Shown one piece after another: positions 38,013 through 48,053 of a stretch of DNA of 64,000 bases (positions are counted from its first letter, which is position 1; each line of letters starts with the position of its first letter). The stretch is taken from positions 420,343-484,342 of the forward strand of contig NZ_JHET01000007.1 of assembly GCF_000685355.1 (NCBI RefSeq). Direction: 5' to 3'. The DNA comes from Microbacterium sp. CH12i. Lineage in GTDB: Bacteria > Actinomycetota > Actinomycetes > Actinomycetales > Microbacteriaceae. Both the position numbers and the translations under genes were made by a program. The notes beneath the pieces are model-generated. The model ran no database searches and was not told the origin of the DNA. It saw nothing but the letters and a program-made list of their open reading frames with translations.

Positions 38013-39469
38013 ATCTCGATCAGGCCTTCCGGCGGGATCACGCGGATCGCTGCCGTAGCGGCTTGCAGACCCGAAAGTCGCGCCGGAGAAAGCTGCTTGG
38101 TGACCTCTTCACGCGACATGAGCTCTGCCTCGACAACAAGGTCAGCGACGTTGCGGTTCGTGAGCAACGCGGTTTTCGCGAGCGCGGCAGATGCCGCGTA
38201 GCCAATGAACGGCGTAAGTGCCGTGATGACGCCGACGGAGGCGCCGACCATCGCACCGAGGCGGTCGGTGTTGGCAGTGATGCCGTCGACGCAGTTGACG
38301 CGCAGAGTCCACATCGCCTGACGCATCCACGTGATCGACTGGAAGATCGAGTGCGCGATGACAGGTTCAAAGGCGTTGAGCTGCAGCTGACCGCCCTCGA
38401 CCGCCATCGTGACGGTCATGTCCGCACCGACGACTGCGAAAGCAACCTGGTTGACGACCTCGGGGATCACCGGGTTTACCTTGCCCGGCATGATGCTGGA
38501 GCCCGCCTGCTTGGCAGGCAGATTGATCTCACCGAGTCCGGCCTGGGGGCCGGAGGAGAGCAGTCGCAGATCATTGCAGATCTTTGAAAGCTTGACCGCA
38601 TTGCGCTTCAGCGAAGACGAGAACGACATGAAGGAGCCGGTATCGCTGGTCGACTCAACCAGGTCAGTAGCCGTCTCCAAGTCGAGGGCCGTGATCTCTC
38701 GCAGGTGGCGGAGAACCGACTGCGCGTAATCTACGTGCGTGGTGATGCCGGTGCCAATCGCGGTCGCACCCATGTTGATCTCGAACATCAGTGAGGCGTT
38801 CTCGGTGAGGCGACTGTGGTCCTCGCCGAGGGTGGTGGCAAAGCCGTGGAACTCTTGTCCGAGGGTCATCGGCACCGCGTCCTGCAGCTGAGTGCGGCCA
38901 ACCTTCAGAATATCGTGGAACTCGACGGCCTTGCCGAGGAAGGACCGGCGCAACAGATCGAGTTCGTCCAGCAACGACTGCAGTGTCAGCGAGAGACCGA
39001 TTTTCACCGCGGTCGGGTAGACGTCGTTCGTCGACTGGCTGCGGTTGGTGTGATCGATCGGCGACAGGAAGTCGTAGTCGCCCTTCTCGCGTCCCGCCAT
39101 CTCCAACGCAATATTGGTGATGACTTCGTTGGCGTTCATGTTTGTCGAGGTGCCGGCGCCGCCCTGAATCACGCCGACCGTGAACTGGTCGTGGAACTCA
39201 CCGTCGATGATACGTTGCGCCGCACGGTCGATGAGGTCAGCGCGTTCGTGGTCGAGAACTCCGATCTCGCGGTTCGCGCGTGCACTCGCCTGCTTCACCA
39301 TCGCAAGCGCCCGCACCAGGTCGGGGTACACCGAAATCGGTCGTTTCGTAATCGGGAAGTTTGCGTCGGCGCGGGCAGTATGGATGCCCCAGTACACGTC
39401 GGCCGGAATCTCCATGCTCCCTAGGGAGTCGGTCTCGAGGCGAGTGCGGGCGGGCGCGGCAGAAGCCAT
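38009..39469 (-). CDS. aspA: Aspartate ammonia-lyase
   Basis: Converts aspartate to fumarate and ammonia. 486 residues from ATG 39469 (AGGA 7 bases upstream). Superfamily signature loop GSSIMPGKVNP is intact, with TSTNMNANEVITNIA, HTNRSQSTNDVYPTA and VGRTQLQDAVPMTLGQEF. These favour aspartase over fumarase. An open extension to 39634 has no similarity. It ends on the FAH-family gene with the two TAG stops nested in CTAG. Confidence 0.94.
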   Translation of the reverse strand: MASAAPARTRLETDSLGSMEIPADVYWGIHTARADANFPITKRPISVYPDLVRALAMVKQASARANREIGVLDHERADLIDRAAQRIIDGEFHDQFTVGVIQGGAGTSTNMNANEVITNIALEMAGREKGDYDFLSPIDHTNRSQSTNDVYPTAVKIGLSLTLQSLLDELDLLRRSFLGKAVEFHDILKVGRTQLQDAVPMTLGQEFHGFATTLGEDHSRLTENASLMFEINMGATAIGTGITTHVDYAQSVLRHLREITALDLETATDLVESTSDTGSFMSFSSSLKRNAVKLSKICNDLRLLSSGPQAGLGEINLPAKQAGSSIMPGKVNPVIPEVVNQVAFAVVGADMTVTMAVEGGQLQLNAFEPVIAHSIFQSITWMRQAMWTLRVNCVDGITANTDRLGAMVGASVGVITALTPFIGYAASAALAKTALLTNRNVADLVVEAELMSREEVTKQLSPARLSGLQAATAAIRVIPPEGLIEI

Positions 39470-39533
39470 GTCACATCCTTGTGGGTCGTGGCGAATAGAA
39501 GCGGGGGATGCCAACAGTCTACGCCGTACGACG

Positions 39534-39869
39534 TCAATGCCCGATGACGATGAGGGCGATTCCGGCGATGACAGCGAGCGCGCAGAGGGCGAAGCATCCG
39601 TACGCACCGAACAACGCGAGACGCTTTTGAGCATCCGTCAACGGGCTCTTCCTCCCGGCCTTGGCCGCACGCTTCGCCGCACGCTTGGCTTCCTTCTCGG
39701 AGATGACGGTGATCGCATCCGTGAACTCAGCCGGAGTAACGACAGGTGCGTGACCGGAGCGAACGAGCAATCTCAACCCGATCGCGTAGAACGTCACGAT
39801 CGCGGTGGCGCCGATCAGCGCCGCGATGAACACCTGCAGGAAGGCGAGCCAGTTGATCATGACGCTCAT
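39534..39869 (-). CDS. Small membrane protein in the PiT operon
   Basis: 111 residues. A hydrophobic helix at 8-33 is followed by a lysine/alanine-rich cytosolic segment (EKEAKRAAKRAAKAGRK) and a second helix at 85-110. Its start overlaps the end of the phosphate-transporter gene by 4 bases, so the two are co-translated. I do not recognise the family; a helper role in transport is a guess from position. Confidence 0.72.
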   Translation of the reverse strand: MSVMINWLAFLQVFIAALIGATAIVTFYAIGLRLLVRSGHAPVVTPAEFTDAITVISEKEAKRAAKRAAKAGRKSPLTDAQKRLALFGAYGCFALCALAVIAGIALIVIGH

Positions 39870-41119
39870 TCTGATTCCCCCTTCTTCCGACGCGCTTTGG
39901 CTTGCGCCCGCGCCAGCTCGAATCGCCGCTGCCGGCGAGTAGGCGGTGGGGTGTCCGGGAGCTCAACGGCGTGTCCGGACTCGGCAACATCGCTCATCGC
40001 GTTATCCGCCGTGACGGCGTTACGGCGCGAGCGCCGGAACAGGACGATGATGATGATGACGGCAATCACGGCGTCAAGAGCGACACCCCAGTTGCCCAGC
40101 CAGACGACAAGCAGCGCAGCCAGTCCTCCAACTGCGCCGGCAGCCGGAAGCGTCAGCAGCCAACCGATAGCGATTCGGCCAGCGGTTCGCCAGCGCACGG
40201 TGGAGCCTCGCCGACCGAGCCCCGAGCCGATAACCGAACCCGAGGCGACCTGGGTGGTCGACAGCGCAAAACCGAGTGCGCTGGAGGCGAGAATCGTCGC
40301 CGCTGTCGAGCTCTCTGCGGCGAACCCTTGCGCAGGCTTCACATCGGTCAGTCCCTTGCCGAGTGTGCGAATGATGCGCCAGCCACCGAGGTACGTGCCG
40401 AGCGCGATCGTGACTGCGCAGGCGACAATCACCCAGAGCTGGGGTTCATGATGCACGCCGGACTGCCAGCCGATGGTGATCAGCGCCAGTGTGATGACAC
40501 CCATCGTCTTCTGCGCATCGTTCGTACCGTGCGCGAGCGCGACGAGTGAGGAGGTGAAGATCTGGCCCCAGCGGAAGCCGTCCCGACCATCCGGCTTGCC
40601 GTCATAGCGTCGAGTGATCGAGTACGCGATCTTCGTGGCGACGTAGGCGATGATTCCAGCTGTCACCGGCGCGATCAGGGCAGGCAGTATGACCTTCGAC
40701 AGCACCATCCCGAAATCAATGCCACCAAGACCAGCGCCGACGAGCGTCGCACCGATCAGACCGCCAAAGAGTGCGTGTGAAGAGCTGGAAGGCAACCCCA
40801 AAAGCCACGTGAGCATGTTCCAGGTGATCGCGCCGATGAGCCCCGCAAAGATCAAAGCCAGGAACAGTTCGGCTCCGGAATCTCGGATGGCGTCCTCGCG
40901 AATGATCCCGCCGGAGACGGTCTTCGACACCTCGGTGGACAGGAATGCACCAACGAGATTGAGTCCGGCTGCCAGTAAAACCGCAGTTTTAGGCTTGAGC
41001 GCACCAGTCGCGATGGGGGTGGCCATCGCATTCGCGGTGTCGTGAAAACCGTTGGTGAAGTCGAAGAAGAGCGCCAGGAGAATGACCAGAACGACGATGA
41101 GGGCTGCGGTTTCCACCAT
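39866..41119 (-). CDS. pit: PiT family inorganic phosphate transporter
   Basis: Low-affinity proton/metal-phosphate symporter, 417 residues, with about ten helices. The duplicated PiT signatures are DFTNGFHDTANAMATPIA near residue 20 and ALAHGTNDAQKTMGVI in the middle, with GLPSSSSHALFGG between. The last 70 residues are a charged cytosolic tail. A three-unit PHO-box-like direct repeat lies 61-93 bases upstream (41180-41212), suggesting PhoP control. It overlaps the downstream small membrane protein gene. Confidence 0.94.
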   Translation of the reverse strand: MVETAALIVVLVILLALFFDFTNGFHDTANAMATPIATGALKPKTAVLLAAGLNLVGAFLSTEVSKTVSGGIIREDAIRDSGAELFLALIFAGLIGAITWNMLTWLLGLPSSSSHALFGGLIGATLVGAGLGGIDFGMVLSKVILPALIAPVTAGIIAYVATKIAYSITRRYDGKPDGRDGFRWGQIFTSSLVALAHGTNDAQKTMGVITLALITIGWQSGVHHEPQLWVIVACAVTIALGTYLGGWRIIRTLGKGLTDVKPAQGFAAESSTAATILASSALGFALSTTQVASGSVIGSGLGRRGSTVRWRTAGRIAIGWLLTLPAAGAVGGLAALLVVWLGNWGVALDAVIAVIIIIVLFRRSRRNAVTADNAMSDVAESGHAVELPDTPPPTRRQRRFELARAQAKARRKKGESE

Positions 41120-41179
41120 TCACTTTCGGTTAGCGTGAAGGAAGCGAGATGCTGACGTGATCAGCGTGACGAACGAAAA

Positions 41180-41212
41180 GTTCACCGTGGGTTTGTCTTC
41201 CGTTAACCGGCC
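41180..41212 (+). promoter_or_regulatory. PHO-box-like 11-base direct repeats
   Basis: Three adjacent 11-base units, GTTCACCGTGG, GTTTGTCTTCC and GTTAACCGGCC. The first carries GTTCACC, the actinobacterial PhoP consensus. It sits in the 153-base gap between the divergent pit and oligopeptidase B genes. Target inferred to be pit. Confidence 0.6.
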
Positions 41213-41272
41213 CCGCTAAATCCTCGCACCCTCCTCAGGATCGGTCAACTCGACCTGAGCTAGCGTGGAGCG

Positions 41273-43369
41273 GTGACCAATGCACCTATCGCCGCCCGTC
41301 GTTCCCATGTCCGCACCCATCACGGTGACAGTTTCGACGACCCGTACGAGTGGCTGCGAGAGAAAGACTCCCCCGAAGTACTGGCGCATCTCGAAGCCGA
41401 GAACGCACACACTGATGCCGAAACCGCACATCTAGAGGGTTTCCGCGAGACTTTGTTCCAGGAGATCAAGGGCCGCGTGCAGGAGACAGACCTCTCGGTA
41501 CCAACCCGTCGTGGCGACTGGTGGTACTACAGCCGCAGCGAAGAGGGTTCGCAGTACGGCATCCATTGTCGCGCCGCGGCAGAGCCTGGCGACTGGACTC
41601 CCCCGACGCTTGAACCCGGGGTTGCTGTGCCCGGCGAGGAGATTCTCCTAGACGGCAATGTTGAGGCCGAGGGCCACGAATTCTTCTCTCTGGGATCCTT
41701 CGATACGTCGGATGACGCGACGAAGATGCTGTGGGCGCCCGACTACGAGGGCGACGAGCTGTACACCGTGCGCGTGCGCGACCTGGTCACGGGTGAGATC
41801 TTGCCTGATGAAATCCCCAAGACCGGTGGCGGGTTCTTTACGCCTGATGGCAACGGGATCATCTACACGACCCGCGATGACGCGTGGCGACCGGACACAC
41901 TGTGGCTACACCGGCTCGGAACGCCGGTCACCGACGACGTGAAGCTGTTCCACGAACCGGACGAGCGTTTCTGGCTCGGCGCGGGAATCACCCGCAGCCG
42001 CCGCTACCTGGTGATCGGCGTCGGCTCGAGCGTCACCAGTGAGGAATACCTCGTTGACCTTCAGGGCGAGATCACCGCGGAGCCGCGCCTCGTCTGGGCG
42101 CGCAACGAGGGTGTCGAGTATTCGCTGGAGCACGCCGTCATCGATGGCGAGGATCGTCTTCTGATTCTGCACAACCAGGATGCTCTCGATTTCGAGCTCG
42201 TATCGGTCTCAGCCGATGATCCTCAGGGCGACCGCCGCGTCGTCATGGCCCACGAGGCGGGGCGCCGCATCCTTGGCGTCGATTGCTTCCGCGACTACGC
42301 GGTTGTCGGCTATCGCAGCGAGGGCCTCGAGCGCATCGGGCTACTCGATTACGCCAGCGACAGCGTTGATGAGCTTGCGTTTGACGAGCCGCTGTTCTCG
42401 GCGTGGCCTTCGGGAAATCCTGAGTGGCACTCGCCGTTCCTGCGACTGGGCTACACCTCGTTCGTCACTCCCAGCACGGTCTACGACCTGGACCTCGCCA
42501 CCCGTGAGCTGCTGCTGCGCAAGCGACAGCCGGTACTCGGTGGCTACGATGCCGCGGAGTACGGCCAAGAGCGGGCCTGGGCGACAGCGTCTGACGGCAC
42601 GCAGGTTCCGATCTCACTCGTCTGGAAGCGCTCGTTCGGCGAGCCGGGCGCAGAGGTTCGACCGGTGCACCTCTACGGCTACGGATCGTACGAGCACTCG
42701 ATCGACCCCGGTTTCTCGGTTGCACGACTGAGCGAGCTTGATCGCGGCGTGATCTTCGCGGTCGCACACGTGCGCGGCGGCGGCGAGATGGGCCGCAACT
42801 GGTACGAAGAGGGCAAGCTGTTGAACAAGCGCAACACCTTCACGGACTTCGTCTCGTGCGCCGAGCACCTGATCAGCAGCGGCATCACCTCGGCGGATCG
42901 AATGGTCGCTGAAGGCGGCAGCGCGGGCGGCTTGCTCATGGGCGCCGTGGCGAACCTTGCGCCTACGAAGTTCGCTGGCATCCTGGCATCCGTTCCGTTC
43001 GTCGATGCGCTGACGTCGATTCTTGACCCTTCGCTGCCGCTCACGGTGATCGAGTGGGATGAGTGGGGCGACCCGCTGCACAACGCCGATGTATACGAGT
43101 ACATGAAGACGTACACGCCGTATGAAAACGTGCAGGATGGCGTTGCCTACCCCCGCATTCTCGCGATGACCTCGCTGAACGACACCCGCGTGCTGTACGT
43201 GGAGCCAGCGAAATGGGTTGCGCGCCTCCGGGAGGCCGGAGCATCCGATGTTCTCCTGAAATGCGAGATGGCGGCCGGACACGGGGGCGTCAGCGGCCGC
43301 TACAACGCGTGGAAAGAGCGCGCGTTCGAACTCGCATGGATGCTGGATACCCTGGGCCTCGCGGGCTGA
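41273..43369 (+). CDS. ptrB: S9 family peptidase, oligopeptidase B
   Basis: Cytosolic serine peptidase, 698 residues, cleaving small peptides after basic residues. The N-terminal two thirds form a beta-propeller; the C-terminal alpha/beta-hydrolase has Ser550 (EGGSAGGLLMG), Asp637 (SLNDTRVLY) and His670 (AAGHGGVSGR). DDPYEWLREKDSPEVLAHLE at the start is typical. Starts at GTG 41273. Divergent from pit. Subfamily call is from overall similarity; prolyl oligopeptidase is the alternative. Confidence 0.92.
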   Translation: MTNAPIAARRSHVRTHHGDSFDDPYEWLREKDSPEVLAHLEAENAHTDAETAHLEGFRETLFQEIKGRVQETDLSVPTRRGDWWYYSRSEEGSQYGIHCRAAAEPGDWTPPTLEPGVAVPGEEILLDGNVEAEGHEFFSLGSFDTSDDATKMLWAPDYEGDELYTVRVRDLVTGEILPDEIPKTGGGFFTPDGNGIIYTTRDDAWRPDTLWLHRLGTPVTDDVKLFHEPDERFWLGAGITRSRRYLVIGVGSSVTSEEYLVDLQGEITAEPRLVWARNEGVEYSLEHAVIDGEDRLLILHNQDALDFELVSVSADDPQGDRRVVMAHEAGRRILGVDCFRDYAVVGYRSEGLERIGLLDYASDSVDELAFDEPLFSAWPSGNPEWHSPFLRLGYTSFVTPSTVYDLDLATRELLLRKRQPVLGGYDAAEYGQERAWATASDGTQVPISLVWKRSFGEPGAEVRPVHLYGYGSYEHSIDPGFSVARLSELDRGVIFAVAHVRGGGEMGRNWYEEGKLLNKRNTFTDFVSCAEHLISSGITSADRMVAEGGSAGGLLMGAVANLAPTKFAGILASVPFVDALTSILDPSLPLTVIEWDEWGDPLHNADVYEYMKTYTPYENVQDGVAYPRILAMTSLNDTRVLYVEPAKWVARLREAGASDVLLKCEMAAGHGGVSGRYNAWKERAFELAWMLDTLGLAG

Positions 43370-43399
43370 GCTCTGTAGCCTTCGAGCATCTTCCTTTGG

Positions 43400-43454
43400 C
43401 GTGTCCGAGTTGTTGTGGGTTTGCCAGCCGCTCACCCGCAATAACTCGGACACG
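43400..43454. repeat. Intergenic inverted repeat with 21-base arms
   Basis: Left arm 43400-43420 (CGTGTCCGAG, TTG, TTGTGGGT) and right arm 43434-43454 (ACCCGCAA, TAA, CTCGGACACG) differ at two positions. Both become G-U pairs in plus-strand RNA. 13-base loop. No T-run follows, so it is not a standard terminator. Lies between convergent ptrB and pfkA. Confidence 0.7.
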
Positions 43455-43496
43455 GGTGGGGCGGGGGCGGACGGGCATGGCTGAGCCCGCCCACAC

Positions 43497-44525
43497 TCAG
43501 CCGAAGAGCGCAGCGGCCTCGTCGTAGCGGTAGCGCGGGACGGTATTGAGCTCGCCGAGTGCCTCTTCGAACGGAACCCGAACAATATCGGTGCCCTTCA
43601 TCGCGACCATCTTGCCCCAGGCACCTTCGACGATGGCATCCGCCGCGTGCAGCCCGAGGCGCGTCGCGAGCACACGGTCGAAACCGGACGGCGATCCGCC
43701 GCGCTGAATGTGACCGAGGATCGTCGCACGCGTCTCAATGCCGGTAATGCGTTCGATCTCGGGGGCAAGCTGATCCCCGATGCCACCGAGGCGAGGGCGG
43801 TTGAAGGCATCCATGCCTTTGTCGCTGAACGCTTCGTCCATGCCCTTGAGCGTGAAACCTTCGGATACCACGACCAGTGGCGCGCGGCCACGGTCGTGGG
43901 CGTTGCTGACGAGCGCCGTGATCTCATCGATCGACATCGGCACCTCAGGGATACAGATGACGTGCGCGCCAGCGGCCATGCCGGCGTGCAGTGCAATCCA
44001 GCCGACGTGGCGACCCATGACCTCGGCGACCATGCAACGCTGGTGCGAGTCCCCGGTGGTGCGTAGGCGATCCATCGCGTCGGTAGCGATGTTCACTGCG
44101 GTATCGAAGCCGAACGAATAGTCGGTCGCGCGAAGGTCATTGTCAATAGTCTTCGGCACACCCAGAACGTTGAGTCCGTCCTTGGAGAGACGGTCGGCAG
44201 CGGCGAGCGTACCTTCGCCACCGATCGCGACGATGCCGTCAATCTTGTGCCCGTAGAGGGTCTTGGCGATGTTCTCCGCACCGCCGCGCTGACCTTCGTA
44301 AGGGTTTGTGCGGCTCGTCCCGAGGATCGTGCCGCCGACCTTAGACAGACCCTTGACCTCGTGCCGAGTGAGCGGCATGAAGTCGCCTTCGACAACACCC
44401 CGCCAACCGTCGCGGATGCCGACGAATTCGAGGTCGTATGTGGTCGTGCCCTTGAGCACGATGCCGCGGATGACAGCGTTGAGTCCGGGGCAGTCGCCGC
44501 CGCTGGTGAGAATACCGATCTTCAT
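43497..44525 (-). CDS. pfkA: 6-phosphofructokinase
   Basis: 342-residue glycolytic kinase phosphorylating fructose-6-phosphate. Blocks: GGDCPGLNAVIRG at the N-terminus, ILGTSRTNPYEG, GGEGTLAAADRL, PKTIDNDLRATDYSFGFDTA, EVMGRHVGWIAL and LGHIQRGGSPSGFD. The motif GGEGT rather than GGDGS places it with the actinobacterial group that includes both ATP- and pyrophosphate-dependent enzymes. The phosphoryl donor cannot be settled here. Monocistronic. Confidence 0.95.
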   Translation of the reverse strand: MKIGILTSGGDCPGLNAVIRGIVLKGTTTYDLEFVGIRDGWRGVVEGDFMPLTRHEVKGLSKVGGTILGTSRTNPYEGQRGGAENIAKTLYGHKIDGIVAIGGEGTLAAADRLSKDGLNVLGVPKTIDNDLRATDYSFGFDTAVNIATDAMDRLRTTGDSHQRCMVAEVMGRHVGWIALHAGMAAGAHVICIPEVPMSIDEITALVSNAHDRGRAPLVVVSEGFTLKGMDEAFSDKGMDAFNRPRLGGIGDQLAPEIERITGIETRATILGHIQRGGSPSGFDRVLATRLGLHAADAIVEGAWGKMVAMKGTDIVRVPFEEALGELNTVPRYRYDEAAALFG

Positions 44526-44693
44526 GCTGATGCCTTCAGAGGTGTCGGGAAGAGGGACGGGCGACGCTGCCTGTTCTCGACCCTAGTGGTCATCCGAGGC
44601 GGAAGCCATTCCGCGCCCGCGAAAACCACTGATCTTGCGCGCTGGAATTCACCGATTCGCGCTTCTTCTCAAGGCTGCTCCCAATAGACACAA

Positions 44694-44729
44694 AACCGCC
44701 CGAAAGAATGACAGTTCTTGCGGGCGGTT
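44694..44729 (-). terminator. Terminator of the SNF2 ATPase gene
   Basis: Arms AACCGCCCG-AAGAA and TTCTT-CGGGCGGTT, with TTTTG following on the minus strand, 13 bases after the stop. Confidence 0.8.
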
Positions 44730-44742
44730 GTAGAGCCGGTGA

Positions 44743-46877
44743 TCAGGCGCTCAGCGCCTCCCGCAGCAGGTGCATCAACGCTGCGACCTGAACGGATTCA
44801 GTGGCCGTCTCTTCGACAGCTTCACCATCAAGGGCCCGAGCTGCGAGTCCCTGCTTCTGGTCGATGAGTTCAGCGATTTTCGTATCGATCGTGTGGGCTG
44901 CGATGATTCGCCACGCGGTGACCGGTTCGTCCTGCCCAATGCGGTGCACGCGGTCGATCGCCTGCGTCTGTTCGGCAGCGGTCCAGCTGAGCTCCGACAG
45001 TACGACGTTCGACGCCGCCTGCAGGTTCAAGCCGACGCCAGCCGCGGTGAGTGAACACACGGCAATGCCGACGCTCTCGTCACCGTTGAAGTCGTCGATG
45101 GCCTGCTGACGTGCGGGTGTCGTCTGGTCACCACGGATCGACACATAACGGATGCCGGACGCCGCGAAGTGCGCTTCGGCCTGGTCCATGACGTCGATGT
45201 GCTTAGCGAAGAAGACGACCTTGCCGACCGAGCGCTGCAGCTGCGCGGCGTAATCCGCGGCAAGCCCTGCCTTGGCCTGGCCGATCTTGCGCACCATGGT
45301 GAAGACGTTGTCTCCGCCTGTGCCTGCTGCCTTCGACTCTTCGAGTTCGTTGTGTGCCACGAGACGGACGATGTCCTCATCGATTTCGCCTGGTTCGAGT
45401 CCGCGATCGCCGCGGGCGGTGAGGATACGGCGATACTTTGCCGCCAGCCGCTCCCCCAGCTCGCGTTCCGCCTGGCGGATGCCGCGCCCGAACTCGTCGT
45501 CCAACTGAACCGGCAGATCTGCGATGAGCTTGTCCGGCAGGTCTGCGGCGACGTCCTTCTTCTTACGCCGGACGATCCCCATCGAGATCACCGCGTCACG
45601 CGCCTCGGCGTAGAACGCCTTGTCCGCCGGCGTGAATCCAGTCGCGTCGAGCTTCTCCATCAACTCAGCCCCCGCTTGTCGCCGGTGGTCCAGCCGAGGA
45701 ACCGCCAAATCGCGTCGAAGTCCTCGACGTCGTTAATCAGCGGTGTACCGGTGAGAGCCATCATCAGCGGGTTGCTGTTGTGCTCACGGATGCGCGATGC
45801 CAGCGCGAGCACGTTCTGCGAACGCTGCGATGAAAGGTTCTTGATGAAGTGCGCCTCATCGACAACCATGCCCTTGAGCCCGATGGATCCGAGCCATGAA
45901 AGGTGTCGGTCAAGAATCTCGTAGTTGACGATGAAGATATCCGCGAAGGCGTCAATATCGGTGCCATCACCCTGGATGACAGTGGCACGTCGCTGCGGCG
46001 TCCACCGTTCCACCTCGCGTGCCCAGTTCATCTTGACGACGTTCGGGACGACGACCAACAGTGGATAGGAACCCGCGATCGACGCCGCAAGCACAGACTG
46101 CGCGGTCTTGCCGAGGCCGGGCTCATCTGCCAACAGGAAGCTGCGGTGTCCCGTGCGCACCGCCTCAAGGAAGCGCGACTGGTGGACCATAACCTCAAGG
46201 CCCTTAGGCGAGAGGTGGTCGTACTCGGGGACGGGTGGCAACTCCATAGTCGCCACTGATCCGCCCGCACCTGATTCGAACGCCTTGTAGAGCGGACCCA
46301 TGAGCTCCCAGCCATCCAGCCGGCGACGAGGAGTCGTCGTCAGTCGCGGCGTGAGATCGGGGGCAAGGAACGGATTCGCGAGCTGTCGAGATTCAACAGT
46401 GGGCGGCGTCACCTGACGCTCAGCCAGAGCCGCCGGAACGACGGGTGCCCGCACCGGTGCCACATCGGTGATGATGAGCTCTTCAGGGGCAAGCTCTGCA
46501 CCGGACTCGAGCAACCAGTCACGGCGCATGCGTTTAGCGACCGGGCTGGTGGCCTGGTCTGCCTCCAGCAGCTGGATGAGCGAGGTGTCACGCGCTGCTG
46601 TCTTCGCGAGAATCGTCGCCACGCCGTCGAGCCGTTTGAGCAGCTCAGCGCGCGTGGAGTCGTTGAACACGGCATCCGTCTTTACCCTGGCGCGCTCTTC
46701 GCGCACCAGGAAGGCGATCACCTGAAACTTGACCCGGTTCGTGGGTCCGAGCTTGCCGCGCTGCGCCTTCGCCTCGATTTCGCGCACCTTGCGGGCGAGG
46801 ATCGGGATCAGCGGAGCCTCATCGTCTCGACGGGACGTCCTCTTGCGCCGCGTGGCGGCGGTTGCCGTAGTCGGCAT
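44743..46877 (-). CDS. SNF2-family DEAD/DEAH-box ATPase (frameshifted)
   Basis: About 711 residues when repaired. A non-conserved basic N-terminus of about 230 residues precedes helicase lobe 1: Walker A DEPGLGKTAQS, VVDEAHFIKN (DEAH), ALTGTPLIND. The frame breaks near 45674 at WTTGDK and resumes as PGAELMEKLDATGFTP. Lobe 2 follows with VVFFAKHIDVMDQAE, TAAGVGLNLQAAS and QAIDRVHRIGQDEPV. One missing C restores it. Such proteins remodel DNA-protein complexes. The role is unknown. Confidence 0.9.
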
Positions 46878-47096
46878 GCTCCTCCTGAGCGTGAAATACC
46901 GAATCGCCGTCAGAGGCGGTTCGTGTCGTGCGAATCGTTCGCGTGTGGCGCCAGCCAGGACCTTGCGAACAGTGCTTCGCCCTCATCGTGGCACCGGTGT
47001 GGCGCGCGCCGAAAGAGACTCGCGTCCAGCTTACGACACTCCGACCATTTTCCGCTCCTGCCCGTGAAAACAAGAATCGACCGGGCCGACGTCGAG

Positions 47097-48053
47097 CTAT
47101 GCCCGAACCTCACCAGTGAGCAGCGCCCGGGCCGCGACGACGTCAGCGGACATCTGCGCCATCAGGGAGTCGATGCCCTCGAACGCCACCATTCCGCGGA
47201 GGCGTTCGGTGAACTCGACCGTGACGTCATGGCCGTACAGATCGAGGGAGTCTTCATCGAGCACGTGCGCTTCAACCTGTCGCACGAGCACGTCATCGAA
47301 GGTGGGGTTCGTACCGACCGAGATGGCGGCCGGATGCCGCATGCCCGTGTCGTGGTCGACAAGCCAACCTGCATACACACCGTCGGCGGGAACGAGCGCA
47401 TCGACGATCTCCGACAGGTTCGCTGTCGGGAAACCGAGTTCACGTCCCCGCTTGAGACCGTGCACTACTTCACCGCGAACCTCAACAGGACGCTCGAGCA
47501 CCTCAGCGGCGGTTTTCACGTTCCCTTCCGCGAGTAGTTCGCGGATCCAGCTGGACGAGACCCGACGCCCCTCGTCTTCCAGGAACACATCTTCCACGAC
47601 ATCCACGGTGAAGTCGTGCTTAGGGCCGAGTTCACGCAGAAGCGCTGGTGTGCCTGCCCCCCTGTGACCGAACCGGAAGTCACTCCCCACCAGCACTGTC
47701 GACACGCGCAGCGCGTTTACCAGGATGTTGGTGACGAAGTCCTCTGCGGAAAGCGACGCGAGCGCATGATCGAAAGTCAGCATCAGTGTTGCGTCGAGGC
47801 CGAGTTCACCCAGCAGCTCGAGTTTGCGCTCAACCGTAATGACATTCTCTGGGCAGAGATCCGGGCGCAGCAGCGCGAGCGGGTTGCGGTCGAACGTGAC
47901 GGCGACAGTTCGAGCGTGGGATGCCACGGCATCCGTCTTGAGCTGATCGATGACCGCACGGTGACCGGCATGCACGCCATCAAACTTGCCGATAGCGACA
48001 GCCGAACGACCGAAGTCCGCTGGCACTTCTCTGGGGTCGCGAAAGACGATCAT
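47097..48053 (-). CDS. ribF: Bifunctional riboflavin kinase/FAD synthetase
   Basis: Makes FMN and then FAD from riboflavin. 318 residues: N-terminal adenylyltransferase domain (IGKFDGVHAGHRAVIDQL, TFDRNPLALLRPD, VGSDFRFGHRGAG) and C-terminal kinase domain (VVHGLKRGRELGFPTANL). The junction motif usually SSTxIR reads SSSWIRELL. ATG 48053 overlaps the stop of the upstream membrane-protein gene by 4 bases (ATGA). Last gene of a minus-strand run from truB. Confidence 0.96.
   Translation of the reverse strand: MIVFRDPREVPADFGRSAVAIGKFDGVHAGHRAVIDQLKTDAVASHARTVAVTFDRNPLALLRPDLCPENVITVERKLELLGELGLDATLMLTFDHALASLSAEDFVTNILVNALRVSTVLVGSDFRFGHRGAGTPALLRELGPKHDFTVDVVEDVFLEDEGRRVSSSWIRELLAEGNVKTAAEVLERPVEVRGEVVHGLKRGRELGFPTANLSEIVDALVPADGVYAGWLVDHDTGMRHPAAISVGTNPTFDDVLVRQVEAHVLDEDSLDLYGHDVTVEFTERLRGMVAFEGIDSLMAQMSADVVAARALLTGEVRA

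Noticed and set aside
46910..47113. Possible 67-residue minus-strand gene between ribF and the SNF2 gene
   Set aside because: The end of the translation looks protein-like, but third-position bases are less GC-rich than in neighbouring genes and no family is recognised. The frame also overlaps the ribF end. I leave the 219-base gap empty.
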